A DNA stretch of 64,000 nt from assembly GCF_020520425.1 (NCBI RefSeq), contig NC_079487.1:6743501-6807500 (forward strand). Reading direction: 5' to 3'. The notes under the pieces are model-generated. The model saw only the letters and a list, made by a program, of their open reading frames with translations, was not told the origin of the DNA and ran no database searches. Made by a program: the position numbers and the translations under genes. The DNA comes from Spinacia oleracea (taxonomy: Eukaryota > Streptophyta > Magnoliopsida > Caryophyllales > Amaranthaceae). Shown here in pieces: positions 22,251-33,545 of this stretch; the first letter of the stretch is position 1, and the number at the start of each line of letters is the position of its first letter.

Positions 22251-25200
22251 TTAGATCGTTTTTGAATGTTTAATTTGAAAATTTCAGTTCACGTAATTTT
22301 AATTGATTTTAAAATTAATAATTTGAATTAATTTCTTGGATTTTAATTTTGAATATTATAATTATAATAAATGGCATTTATTCTAATTATTTTACTAAAA
22401 TTAAAATCATAAATTAATTTAAATGTGACTGAAATTAAAATTAAATTTTTGGATTCAATTATAAATTTATATGAGCTTTAAATTTTAATTAAATTTGTAT
22501 GTTTCCGGTTAGACTAGAAATACAATTTTATGTTTAAAATTAGTAAAGCATATGAATTTATTGGTTTGAGTGGGAGTGCTTTTAGTCATAAACTCTTGAT
22601 TAGGTCTACAAATCCTTAAGGTTAAAACAACTCGATTAGAATTAATAAGGACTGAATAATTGGTAGATTATTGGTGACCTTGATTAATTGCTGCAAATGT
22701 TTACGTGATGCATAATGTGTTTTAACTAACCAGCTATGTGGGCCATTCATGATAATGAATGGGTGAATGGTATATATTGTACATGTACTGTTTTGCAGGT
22801 TATGAAGTGACTAGTATGACCCAAATAGGATAGAAAATATGGTCTGCGTACCATTAATTTGAATGTAATTGGTCTAAAGCACCAAAGTTATTTTTCAATT
22901 CAAATATGGTCTGCGTACCATCAAATAGTTGTAATTAGTTATAACTTATCCTATTTGAAGAAAATGGTGCCTCCCACGGAGATTTTCAAGACGGACTTTG
23001 AAGTCAAAGCTTCAAGATGAAGTCGGGCCATACTAGATCACAAATATCTTATGCATGTTTTAAGTTATTTATTGCTTTAAATATGTCTTAAAATGCATGA
23101 GATCAAAAGCTTGATTATGTTGCATGATTAAGGATTTTAGTTCACTTAAAATCTAACCAACATAGTAAGAGCCTTAAGTTCCAAACTTAAAAATTGAGTT
23201 AAAAGGTGCCATGCCAAAATATACACTTGCTTGGATATCCTTTACATCAATCTAGTAATAGTTTTCGCTCAGCGAGGTGTTACTTATTGGTCCTAAAGGG
23301 GCAAGGTACACAAATAATTGTGAGTACATGTTAGTTTTGGTGAAACTCAACGATATAAGTAAGGAGTCCTTTTATGTCGTGGCAAAATCGATAGGTTTAC
23401 CTAATAAGTTCTTAGACGTGCCTATCAACCAAGAGTAGTTTCTAGACTATTAGCAAAAGGCTTTTGCTTACCTAAAATGTTTTAGAATTGAGTCGACAAA
23501 CTGTGCTTAATTCTTCAATGGTTTTAGGATCTTGGAATCATTTTATTCACACCTGCCGGAACAATAAAATTGAATAAAATGCTAATAACTTGTTTGAATT
23601 GCATGGTTGCTTTAATTTCAAGTTATTATTCATGATAAATGTTTAGACTTTGCATGCTTCAATGTATGTTTTAATTATTGTTTATAATTAAATATCTTGC
23701 ACTGCAATAAATCCTTTTAGAAAGGTAACAGTAAATTTCCTCGATTGGTAGTGAATCCAAGAACGATTCACGGAAAAGAGAGAAAGTGAGCAATTTAAAA
23801 TGTACGTTTCTTATATCGACTTTTATGGTTGTTTTCGAATATCAAATTCAAATGGCAAACCAATTGGTGCTTGTGAATTCAAAATACACTGTAGTTTTGA
23901 GATCATAAAGCATTGAGCTTAAACGCTCAGCTTTACCAATGGTTAACAACCTAATATCTTTGTCCATTTAATTCTCGAATGAGTCTAGTCCCTAGACATT
24001 CGAATAGATCGATGCTTAGAGAACTTTAGAAGCTTCTGGTAAGATCATCTAGTTGAAACTTAATATTCAACATAAATTAAATGTTAAGAACCTTGTTGGG
24101 GTGACATTGGACATGTCTAACAAGTATAAAAGTCAACACTAAAGAATTCAATTCTTAAGACTATAAGAAAGGGTACAAGAAATAGGAAACAAGGAACAAA
24201 TGAAAGGAATTTACGATTCCGTTTCTACCTATAAATTTATGTTTAAAGAGAAGTGACCTAGCAATCAAACTTCCTTGGTATCATATACCGCTTGAGGTTC
24301 TTACTTCGGTAAAAAACTCAAACAATGGAAGCTAGGATACACTAATGACCTACAAGTGAGAAATGAAGCATGGCAATGCTACATTAGTTGTAGGGTCATC
24401 TAGTTTGTTTTAAGTCCTTTCAAAGGCTGGAACTAAATGGCTATTTTGTTCCATAATCAACATACCTAAATTTCTGTTTTCAAACACAGAAAGACTCACA
24501 TTCAAAAAAAAACAAAGACAATGTTTGTTTGTTTATTTGAATGAAATGGTCAATTACAGGTTGAGTCAATATGCTTGATTAAAACAAACAACTCTTTAAA
24601 GAACTTTACTAGGTTCAAATCAAACCCTTGATTTGAGTTCCATTAAATCTTTGGCATTGTTGCTTAGACCATATCAACAAGTTAACATTCATAAGCTCTA
24701 TTTTGATGGACTTTTGAAAGTTGGTTGATTTCTAGATCAACTTAAGACAAGCTAGTCTTACTTGTTGAAAGTAACAAAGAATATGAACTATTGTTAGAAC
24801 GCCTAGACGATAGAGTTCAAAGCTAAAGAAAGGTTTTATGACTTTATTATTTCACATGGATTTGAGTGAATATAGGTTTATTTACTCAAATGTGATATAA
24901 GTTGAATCTGTTTGGCTAGTTCAAAGATTCAAAAGTATAAAATCCACTTGGCAAGAAATCATAAAGATCTAGGTTAGATCATGTTGATGATTACTTGAGA
25001 CCAAATATGATCATCAATGATTGTGTGTTGTAATTTCACAATCTAGGTCCATAAGATATGGCATATCTTAGTTGGAATAATCGAAGTCAATTAGTACTTG
25101 ATTCGATCAATGACGGATCATAAAGACTTTTCCTATAATTTCTAAAACAAAATGCTCAACTACCACCAAACTAAACCAATTTCGTCAAAGCTATTGAAAA

Positions 25201-25939
25201 GTAATTTCAGAATATCTTTTCATAATATATCTAAAGAGTTCCTAAACTCAGTGGGAGCTTAGTGTTTGTTATTCAACAAACTAAGGCCCAAGTATAGATA
25301 TATGTTTCATTGTGATGAGACACAAGGGTATTGTTTCTACCACAAATTTTTGAGAACATAATGTTTGTTTGCTCGAAATAATGTCCTTTTGGAGATTCGT
25401 TTCCAAAATGACAAGTGGGAGAAAATAGACCTCGAAAGTTTTCGAGGCGAACAACAAACATAAACGGACATTCCGGAGGCTTTTCGAAGTGCTTCAGAAA
25501 ATCCGAACTTATTCTTTAAGGACTTTAGAAGTGGCTTTAAAGAATAGATATCTCTTAGAAGACTTTACAAGTGCTTCAAGGAGAACAGAATATTCAAAGG
25601 ACTTTCAAGTGGCTATTGATATTCTATTGTTTGATGTTCTATACCCAAGAAGGCATAGAATTCAAGTCACTGAAACTATGAGATTCTTCTATTAGATAGT
25701 GAAGAAACATAGAGATCAGGTCAATGAAACTATGAGATTCTTCTATTAAATAGTGAAGAAACCTACAACTTGCAGTCAAACTATTATCATATAGATTAAT
25801 GAGTTTGTGACTTGTAAGAAAGCTATGACGAAACCCAGATTCCCTAAAATGGTTAGAGGCCATATATAGACTCAAATGTTTTAAATGGTTAGAGGCCATA
25901 AAACATACTCAATGTTTTGATGACAAAATTGAAATTTTG
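22251..25939 (+). other. Copy B interior, non-coding
   Basis: AT-rich, full of stops in all frames, collinear with copies A and C. It occupies the gag/protease/integrase positions of an ordinary Copia element, but no domain is readable. Confidence 0.5.
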
Positions 25940-27315
25940 TTGATTTGCAAGAATAGTTTCACACCTATTGGTTGCAAGTTTGTTTTAAGGATAAAAACCA
26001 TCAAACATGAATTGTGTTCACACACAAAGCTAGATTAGTTGCTAAAAGTTACAAGCAAATTCACGATGTGGATTGTGTTGAAACCTCATGCAAAATCGTA
26101 ATGCTTCAAGTCTATAATTCAAGCAATGATTGCATATTGGTAAATATGGCAATTGGATGACAAAAGTATTCCTCAATCAAATGTTGGAATAAACTATGTA
26201 CATGGTATGTCATAGGATTTGTGGATCCAAATAAATGCTTGAAAAAGAAAGCTAGCTTATGAAATCTAAGTCCAGATTTAAGCAAGCAATTGGGAATTAG
26301 AACTGTATTTTAATGAAGCTAATAAGTATTTTAGTTTCATAAAATATACATGATTCTTATAGATATATAAGAAGTTTAGTGGGAGTACTTAAAACTTAAT
26401 TGGTCCTATGTGTATTACACACATATCTCTCTATTGTGAAATAACATTCAAATGCTAATGACTTAGATTTGAAATTATTCATCAATGATGGACCATGGCG
26501 AAACTTAGTACATACTGGGTATTAAGATCTATTTACAAAGATCTTATGATATTGTTTTGGATTAAGTAATGGCATTTACTAAATCAAACACGAAAGTCTC
26601 CATTGGAGATATTCGACCCATGTGAATAAATCTAAGTAAAGGATGTTTGAACTATGTATAAGCATTTACTAAGTTAAACATCAAAGGATCTAAATAAGAT
26701 TCTTAACCTATATTATATGTCAAAGAATTTAGCTGAATTTAGTATCTACTGAAACTAGATAAGCTAAAGTTACATGAATAGAATTCAATTGGGAATTATT
26801 CTGCAAAAGAATTTATCATGTATGATATAATATGAGGATCGCCAAAAACGTATCGTATGACTTTAGGCATGACGAACATATACCAGTCTCTATTGATCTA
26901 AGTGAAGATCAACTAGATTGAGATCAAGAATACTTATGGTACTTGAAAAGGTACATAGGAATAGTTCTTGATTCAAGGAAATAAAGATATGCTAAATATT
27001 GATGCTACACGCATAAACACTGGCAAAGGATCAAGCAAGACCCTTTGGAGTTAACCATTGATAAGGACGAGCTATAGAGCATCGTGTTTTGAAATGGCAA
27101 CATGGGTTGGAGACCATGAGTTGTTGCGTGGGAAATTAAAATATTAATTTCTATGTTCTAAGATACAGCTGGAAAGTCTTCCACATGTCTGTGAACTGCT
27201 TGGATAAGTAAATCCAAACAAAGCATCACTAGCAACCTAAATAGTTGAAGTAAAAGTAATTATTGCCTAAGAAGCAATAAAACAGGGTTGTTTAAAGTTC
27301 TTCACTGAACTTGGG
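25940..27315 (+). pseudogene. Copia reverse transcriptase / RNase H fossil, copy B
   Basis: Relics of the PIGCK and ARLVAKGY motifs lie at about 25965-26060, with frameshifts (a base missing in the KHG codon region near 26010). The RNase H tail (VEVKVIIA, then FFTELG) is at about 27243-27315, with a TAA at 27268-27270 in the same place as in A and C. There is no way to translate this into an enzyme without many corrections. Confidence 0.7.
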
Positions 27316-28469
27316 TAGATCACCTGTCTGCTGGCTCGATGGTTCTTCATTGAAAAATGCGTAGAACCACTCTTGAAGCAAGAAAAACGTCTGCTAACTT
27401 GATGGTTCTTCATTGCAAAATGAGTAATACCACCATCGAAGTAAGAAAGACTAGATCACATAATAAACAAACTCGAAAAGATCTTATCATCATATCTCGA
27501 AGAACATTCGATGAAAAGGATATTAAGATTGGCAAAGCATGATAACTAAACCTATGCAACAAGTGAGAAGCAACACTCACGTTGTAGCACTGGAAATCAA
27601 GCATAGCTTTGAATTCCATGAATTGTTTTAGAAGATGGGTTTGAGGCCCATGGTTATAAAACATTGGGGTTGAACATTTATCATATATGAAATGTATTTT
27701 CATATTCCATTTAATCTTGGTTTAGTATTAAATGATGAGTCCCTTCAAATTTGACGAAATATTCAAGATAGACTGTCAGGACCAGTCCTGTGACTAAGAA
27801 ATGTCTATCAAGTGAACTTGAATGTCAAAGGTTGAAAATGGTCCCTAGTCGGAGTTTTCTATAAAATTGGACGCATAGAAAACGTTAGACGATTAGAATG
27901 CAAGATGACTAGTAGTTCTGTTTCTTGAACTATGTGGACATGGCAATGTCATAATCATTTGCATAGATACTTACTTTGGGAAGACTAGTATCGGACAAGA
28001 CCTATGAAACTTTACTGTAAGAGATGAAAGTCTGTCATAAGTAAATTTCATTAAATTATTAGACACTAAATCCTCAATACCTGAGTGATTTGAGATTACT
28101 TGTTTGAGAACTGGTTGCTTTGACGTTGACCAACCGTCGCACCGTAAAAGGAGGCTATAAAGGCAACGCTCAGGTAATCACCTATCAAACGAAGTCTAAT
28201 CTCAAGATCGCAAGATTGGGATTGTCCTCCCATAAATCGGGATGAGATGCTTAAAAGTTGTACAAGGCCACTCGGAGAGCTAGAAACTGTGAAATGCATG
28301 GCCGTGCTCGGATGAATCATAGGCTATGATTATCTGTTTATTTGATCAGTTGAACTCTGAAACCGAGGAACACCTCTGGACATAATAAGGATGACAACTC
28401 TTACCTTATGTTCAAGAGCAAGCATCGAGCGACAAAGGAATTAGGAAATGCACACTTGTCCCTAAGGAC
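27316..28469 (+). other. Copy B 3' untranslated interior, no gene
   Basis: Includes a small duplication near 27330-27430 in which GGTTCTTCATT-type phrases recur, also present in copy C (59250-59350) but single in copy A (12520-12550). The short frames at 27357 and 59280 arise from it. Nothing else is recognised. Confidence 0.45.
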
Positions 28470-28480
28470 AAGTGGGAGAC
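28470..28480 (+). other. Polypurine tract of copy B
   Basis: AAGTGGGAGAC immediately before the 3' LTR. Confidence 0.75.
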
Positions 28481-29818
28481 TGAAGGAAATAATGCCCTTG
28501 GTCCAAGTATGCATTCTATGTTAAGTCTAATAAATGCGGTTCAGTATTAATTAACAAGTTAATAATTCAGTGAGATCAAGTGAGCTGAATGCCTAGCTAG
28601 AGGCCGCTTCAGTTCAAGTGGAATTAATGATATTAATCCACAGCTTACTCTTGACTGAACCCGTAGGGTCACACAAATAGTACGTAAACGGATCAAGTAT
28701 TTAATGGCATTAAATACTCCATCTATGAATATTCGGAACCGACGGATCTTGGTTTCAGTGGGAGCTAAGATCGTCACAGGCAAGAAATGAATACTCCGGA
28801 AACGATGATATTGCCGGAAACGGAAATATGGATCGTATCGGAAATATGAATATTATCCGAGTCGTAGATGTTGCCGGAAACGGAAACATGGTACGTATCG
28901 GAAAATATTGTTGGAAATGGAAATATTACCAGAATCGGAAATATTGCCGGAAACGGAAATATTGTCAGAATCGGAAATATTACCGGAATCGGAAAATAAT
29001 TCCGGAAACGGAAATATTAAATATTTGTTCGAAACGGAAATTAATTCCGGAATCGGAAATATTAAATATTGTTCGTATCGGAAATAGATTCCGGAAATGG
29101 AAATTTAATCGGAAGCGTATCGTACGAATTAGCATCGGACGAGGCCTGCCGGACGAAGGCCCAGCACGAAGCCAGGCCATCGCCCAGCAAGCACGCACGC
29201 CACAGCCCAGCGCGCACAAGGCCGCGCATGCGTGGGCCGCGCTGCGTGGGCTGCTGCTCGCATGCGTGGGCAGCCCTTGTGGCTGCCGTGTGTGTGAGTT
29301 TGAGCTCATGCGAGATTCCTGAATCTGCAAGAGTCAGTGTATGATTAAATGTCTATTCCTATTGGATAAATTGATTAAGTAGAATTCATGTAGAATTCTA
29401 ATTCCAATTAATTCGCATCCTACTAGGATTACGATTCCTTTTCCATAACTCTATAAATAAAGGCCTAGGGGTCATAATTTATATACAAGTTTCAAAGTAT
29501 TCAAAAGTGAGTTTTTGAGAGAAAATTCAAACACCCATCTTGCCCCAAAAGTGCCGAATTTTCTGAGTACCTTAAGGGCGATTCTAGTTGGTCAATCTTA
29601 AGGCGGATCCGGACGTGCTGTGGACTTTCTACGGAGGGACGACACTTGGAGTCCTAAAAGACTTGTTCTTGTTCGGTTCGGGCGCAGCTAGGGAAGGCAC
29701 GCAACAAAGAGTATGCATCTAAACTATGCTAAATGATTATGTGTAAATAATATGTTTCCTGGGTTAATGGTTGTTTCCGCATGATTTATGTAAATGTCAT
29801 ATGTATCATAACCTAACA
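28481..29818 (+). repeat. Copy B 3' LTR
   Basis: Base-for-base the same as the 5' LTR by eye except for one missing TG unit. It is followed by the AAACT duplication and the hAT dimerisation domain. Confidence 0.94.
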
Positions 29819-29823
29819 AAACT

Positions 29824-30160
29824 GTATGTCGAGTTAAGGTTACTTAGAGAATTTTTGCCTCGACGAAACATGGGGCCATTAGATATCTTAATGTTCTTGA
29901 AAGGTCATGATTTTTTTCCTAACACATTTGTTACATACAAAATTTTGTTGACTGTACCTGTCACCGTTGCATCGGCTGAGAGAAGTTTTTCTAAATTGAA
30001 GTTGTTGAAGTCATATATGAGATCTACGATGACACAAGAAAGACTCAATGGATTGGCGATGATGGCAATTGAGAACGATATTTTGGAAACAATTGATTAT
30101 AAAGATATAATTGATGATTTTGCTTCAAAGAATGTTAGGAGGATGTGTCTTTTTAAGTAA
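29824..30160 (+). pseudogene. hAT transposase C-terminal dimerisation domain (second part of split gene)
   Basis: The frame LYVELRLLREFLP continues through LLTVPVTVASAERSFSKLK and ends at a TAA (30158-30160). This is the hAT family dimerisation region (hATC), through which transposase subunits assemble. Taken across the insertion with one AAACT removed, this frame joins a QSDINGDKLY-type stretch at about 19455-19483. That shows the hAT was one gene before copy B arrived. Confidence 0.9.
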
Positions 30161-30997
30161 TAAAAGATCAATGTCTTTGGTTTTGTTGAGATATTATCAT
30201 TAATAATAACTTAGTTAATTAGCTTGTCTTTGGTTTTGTTGTCTTAGATTCTGGTTTAGTGGTTTGGTCTTGGTTTCTGGCATATGGCATGATTCTGGTT
30301 TTGTTTCCTTAGATTCTGGTTTGCTCAGGCCAATCTGTTGTTGTTGTGTAGGCCAGTTGTTGTGCAGGCCTCTTGTTCAGATGTGTTCCTGCTGTGCAGG
30401 CTGCCAGGCTTACTGCAGGTCTGCAGTTGTGCCTGACTGGTGTACATGATGCCTGATTGGTGCAGCTCTTGCACTGTGTCTGCTCATCTGCTACATTGTA
30501 TCTTTGTTGTTGTTGTGCTCTACTGCTGCAGTGCTGCTTGCTCGTTGTGTTCTTGCTCTACTGACTGCTTGCTCGCTGCCTTTTTGCTCTGCTGACTGCT
30601 TTCTCTAATGCTCTGCTGACTGTTTGCTATGCTGATTGCTTGGTCTGCAGTGCTGCTTGCTCTAATGGCTACTACTGACTACTTGCTCTGCTTACTGATG
30701 CGTGCTCTACTGCTGTGTTCTGCTGCGTGCTCTACTGCTGTGCTCTGCTGCGTTTTCTCCTGTGTCAACTGTATTTTTTTTGAAGTAGCTGTGTCCACTG
30801 CAGTTTAGTATTTTGTGTTGATTGGATAGTGTTTTGCATTTGCTTGTGTAATAAAAAAACGGAGTATGCCTTATTTACAAAATAAATAAATAAATAATGT
30901 TTATAGTTAATAATTGCGCTAAAAAAAATTAGGGGCCTCATATGAGCTTCATTGATAAGCTTAGCACCGGGCCACCAAATTGCCGGAGTCGGCCCTG
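30161..30997 (+). other. hAT 3' region with TGCTC/CTGCTG-rich low complexity
   Basis: Between about 30330 and 30770 the sequence is a degenerate run of TGCTCT, CTGCTG and GACTGCTTGCTC phrases. It is followed by an AT-rich stretch and the right terminal repeat. The short frame at 30264-30449 is cysteine-rich by composition and is not called a gene. Confidence 0.55.
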
Positions 30998-31005
30998 ATC
31001 ATCGA

Positions 31006-31032
31006 CAACCTTTCAACCCCATCAACTTCTGG
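31006..31032 (+). pseudogene. Exon 2 (right part) of the unidentified gene
   Basis: Begins directly after the hAT target duplication and ends at a GT donor (31033-31034). With the 25 bases at 16360-16384 it makes a 52-base exon whose reading frame passes into exon 3 without a break. This supports the exon model. Confidence 0.45.
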
Positions 31033-31801
31033 GTAATCATCTAATTTAAATTTTGGTCATTTTATTTTTCTGGATTATCATTTTATTGGTTAATATTTGA
31101 TTTTTGTGGTTTCTTTATTTATTACTTTTGATATTTGGGATATGGGTGCTATCTGTTCTTGAAATGGGGTTTCTGGAAAAAAGAATCATTCTCCATAATA
31201 CGGAGCATTATATTATTGATCATTTTATTTTTTATGTTGGTTGATGATAATGCTTGATTTAGGTCTGAATTATTGTTAAGAGATTTTGTCCTGTTTTGTA
31301 TATTAATTTTTTTTAGTACTTTTTCTAGGGCTGATATGAAAGTGAAAACTAATTTTCATTTTTATTTTTGGGCAATAGTGGGGGTGTTGTTGCTATCATT
31401 TTAGTAAGGAATAATATAAACTACAGTGTTATTTACAAAAGGGAAGCAAGTTTGACAGAAATAATTAACTTCAAATTAATAATAAATAGAAAGTAGCTAT
31501 CAATTATCAAGGTATAATGTATTTTTGTTAATTACTGGAATTTGATGCTACTACCTAATCAACTACCTTAATTTTCTATTATTTTCTTGATTTGGTTTGT
31601 ACTATTTATGAATCAATGATCAATTACTTTATCTGGGCCGAGGAAATAAATTTTGTTGTAGTGCTCATTGTATTTTATCATTATTTGAGTGTTATGCCTT
31701 TGTCTAACTCTTACTCTTCCAAACATGTTGTATAAGTAGTATGATGGTGTTGATTTGAAGAACATTGTTCTGACTTTGTTGATTTTCTGCTAATTATGCA
31801 G
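31033..31801 (+). other. Intron between exons 2 and 3 of the unidentified gene
   Basis: AT-rich, starts GTAATC and ends TTATGCAG. No element or frame is recognised inside. Confidence 0.4.
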
Positions 31802-31985
31802 GCATAGAGAATTTAGGTCAATTGAAAGATGGAATCTTTGATCAAGCCAAAGCACCGAGCTCTGCATTTGATGTGTCTAAGGTACCTTTGATGTTGTCCG
31901 GGAATCGAACAAAGAGACCTGATATACTTCGAAAGTTTTGGATTTATCAAGATGGATGAGACATTTCAAATAAGCGTTACTGGCG
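31802..31985 (+). pseudogene. Exon 3 of the unidentified gene, with a stop codon
   Basis: After the TATGCAG acceptor the frame reads IENLGQLKDGIFDQAK, then RPDILRKFWIYQDG and a TGA at 31957-31959. After the stop the same frame goes on with DISNKRYWR up to a GT donor at 31986, so the stop looks like a CGA-to-TGA change within a longer exon. The composition is that of real protein, but I do not recognise the family. The hAT in exon 2 and this stop make the locus a likely pseudogene. Confidence 0.45.
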
Positions 31986-33045
31986 GTAAGGGACTTTTAC
32001 TTATTTAATTTTCTGGTTTTGATTCAATTTAAGGGTTTCTCAGTGTTGGTCAGCTCAGATATGGTCATATTTTAATTTATTTTTGGTTGTTTGTGTGTTA
32101 GTTTGTCTTTAATTTGATCTTTTCTGAAATGTTTTTTAAGGAATGTATTTGTTATGATCTTAGATACTCTTATCACTCCTGAAGTGATGACGTCCAAGAG
32201 TGGTTTAACATCAGTATCCTAAAAATCGATGAAAAGATGAAATTTTGAATGTTGAGGCTCTGGATATCTACGTTTGCTAGAGCCCAACGCCAAATGCATA
32301 TACTTTAGCCATCAACGGTAAAATACCATTTATTGTTGTCCATACAAGTCTCTTTATTGAGCTTTTGTCTTAAAAAGAGTTGCACTTATCAGTACCATAT
32401 TATTCTTGCTTCTCTTACCTCGTTTCCCCTCAGTTAGTTCTTGTAGGGTAAAGGGTAGTTCTTAATCATAATAAAAGTTGAATGTTGGTTTCTTTTTAGG
32501 TTTATGATTTGATTTTTAAGTCAATTTCTGGGTAGGAATTAGTTTAATGGAAGATTATCGAAGTTGTGTTTGATGGCCCTTTGAGTTGGTTGTTTGATTG
32601 AAGTAGAAATCTCCCTCAATCATCTATGGAAATTTCTTAGTTCGTCATTGTTCTCTTCAAATTAGGTTTAGGTTGAAAGATATGATTCCGTATTTATGCA
32701 GATTTTTTGAAATTTGTCTTTGGGGTCTAACAGAAGTTCGAAAGGGACTGAGTTAGGAGAAGTAGAGCCAAAAGTCCAATGTGAATTCTTGATTCATCTT
32801 CGTGTAAGATATTTTTTTCCTGTTTCCATTTGTGGATGGAGTCAGTAGGTTCACACTTATTTTGATCAGATCACTTACCCGTTAAAACTAATTCTCTTAT
32901 ATATAGGAATACAATTAAAACTGATAATAAATAAAGGGATAAAATATGATCAATATGATTCATACTTTATTGAAAAAGAATTGTGTGCTATTTGCTTGCT
33001 CTTTATTTGGTAGGAAGAGTAATAACTTCTGGAATTAAAATGCAG
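31986..33045 (+). other. Intron-like or intergenic stretch, no gene recognised
   Basis: AT-rich with scattered more GC-balanced pieces (about 32160-32320 and 32730-32800) that may be further decayed exons of the same gene. No frame is long enough to identify. Confidence 0.35.
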
Positions 33046-33365
33046 GTAATGTCCTGACCGTCCCAAGTACATGGGCCCCTTCTCAGAGCAGACCACGTCA
33101 TACCTTACTGGTGAAATCCCCATCATGGGATACTGCTGGACTATCAGTAGACCCTTGAAACCTTCGCCAGGAACCGTGAGGTGTGAGCTCAAGGTCATAA
33201 ACTCTTGGTGGGATATGCTTGGTGCCCTGCGCTGTGTATTCTCCGAACTCTTATTAAAGAGCGGTGTCAGATTGGGTGAAGGCGCATGGTTTAAGGACGG
33301 ATCCTATTTAGGGAACCCAATACTTGATACCAGATTTTCGCTTGTCTGCCGAAGTTTAAAAAACA
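33046..33365 (+). pseudogene. Fragment of a light-harvesting chlorophyll a/b protein gene (LHCB2-like), decayed
   Basis: Shifting between frames, the text matches the N-terminal half of mature [25 protein letters not shown], then DTAGLS, then an [14 protein letters not shown] block, then WFKDGS and YLGNP. LHCII binds chlorophyll in the thylakoid membrane. Key chlorophyll-binding positions of the first helix are changed: the family has E, H and R where this copy shows K, N and W. At least two frameshifts and an internal deletion before YLGNP are visible, and nothing of the C-terminal half follows. The 'SEQT' spelling favours LHCB2 over LHCB1. The sequence starts right after an AATGCAG acceptor-like site. 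No transit peptide is seen. Confidence 0.8.
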
Positions 33366-33545
33366 ACACCATTGGTTATCTGCATCAGCCATCCAATTAA
33401 ACATGTTGAAGAATTAGTAAGTCTTAATTAGTAAGTCTTACTACCTCTCTACTTCTCTTGTGTTTTTTTTACAATTACACTACTAGAATAGGCTCATTTA
33501 ACAAACATATATTAACGAGGAAGTCAAGATTCAATCGTTAATGCT

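Larger units (their letters stand above)
19484..29818 (+). mobile_element. Copy B: very young non-coding LTR element (LARD-like) inside the hAT transposase
   Basis: TG at 19484 to CA at 29818, with LTRs of 1340 and 1338 bp and a perfect 5-bp duplication AAACT (19479-19483 and 29819-29823). Reading the two LTRs side by side, the only difference I found is one TG unit in a GT run (near 20290 and 29290). The insertion is therefore very recent. The 7657-bp interior has no gag-pol frame but has PBS, PPT, GC-rich island and reverse transcriptase/RNase H fossil in the same order as copies A and C. A recent jump by a non-coding copy means the enzymes came from another element. Confidence 0.95.
16385..30997 (+). 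mobile_element. hAT transposon with TTF/DUF4371-type transposase, interrupted by copy B
   Basis: Inverted ends CAGGCCCGAC (16385) and GTCGGCCCTG (ending 30997) are flanked by a perfect 8-bp duplication ATCATCGA (16377-16384 and 30998-31005), the hAT signature. A GGCCC/GCACCGGGCC-type subterminal motif is present on both sides. It carries one transposase on the plus strand, split by an LTR element at 19484-29818. Without that insertion the transposon is about 4.27 kb. It sits inside exon 2 of a gene-like locus. The transposase carries several stops and frameshifts, so it is inactive on its own. Confidence 0.92.

Noticed and set aside
21534-22254. Long overlapping frames on both strands (up to about 228 codons), arginine/alanine-rich
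   Set aside because: They come from CpG-rich tandem repeats without AT-rich stop codons. They exist in several frames at once, and copies A and C do not keep the same protein.
30264-30449. Cysteine-rich 61-codon frame
   Set aside because: Produced by the TGCTGT-rich low-complexity run at the hAT 3' side.
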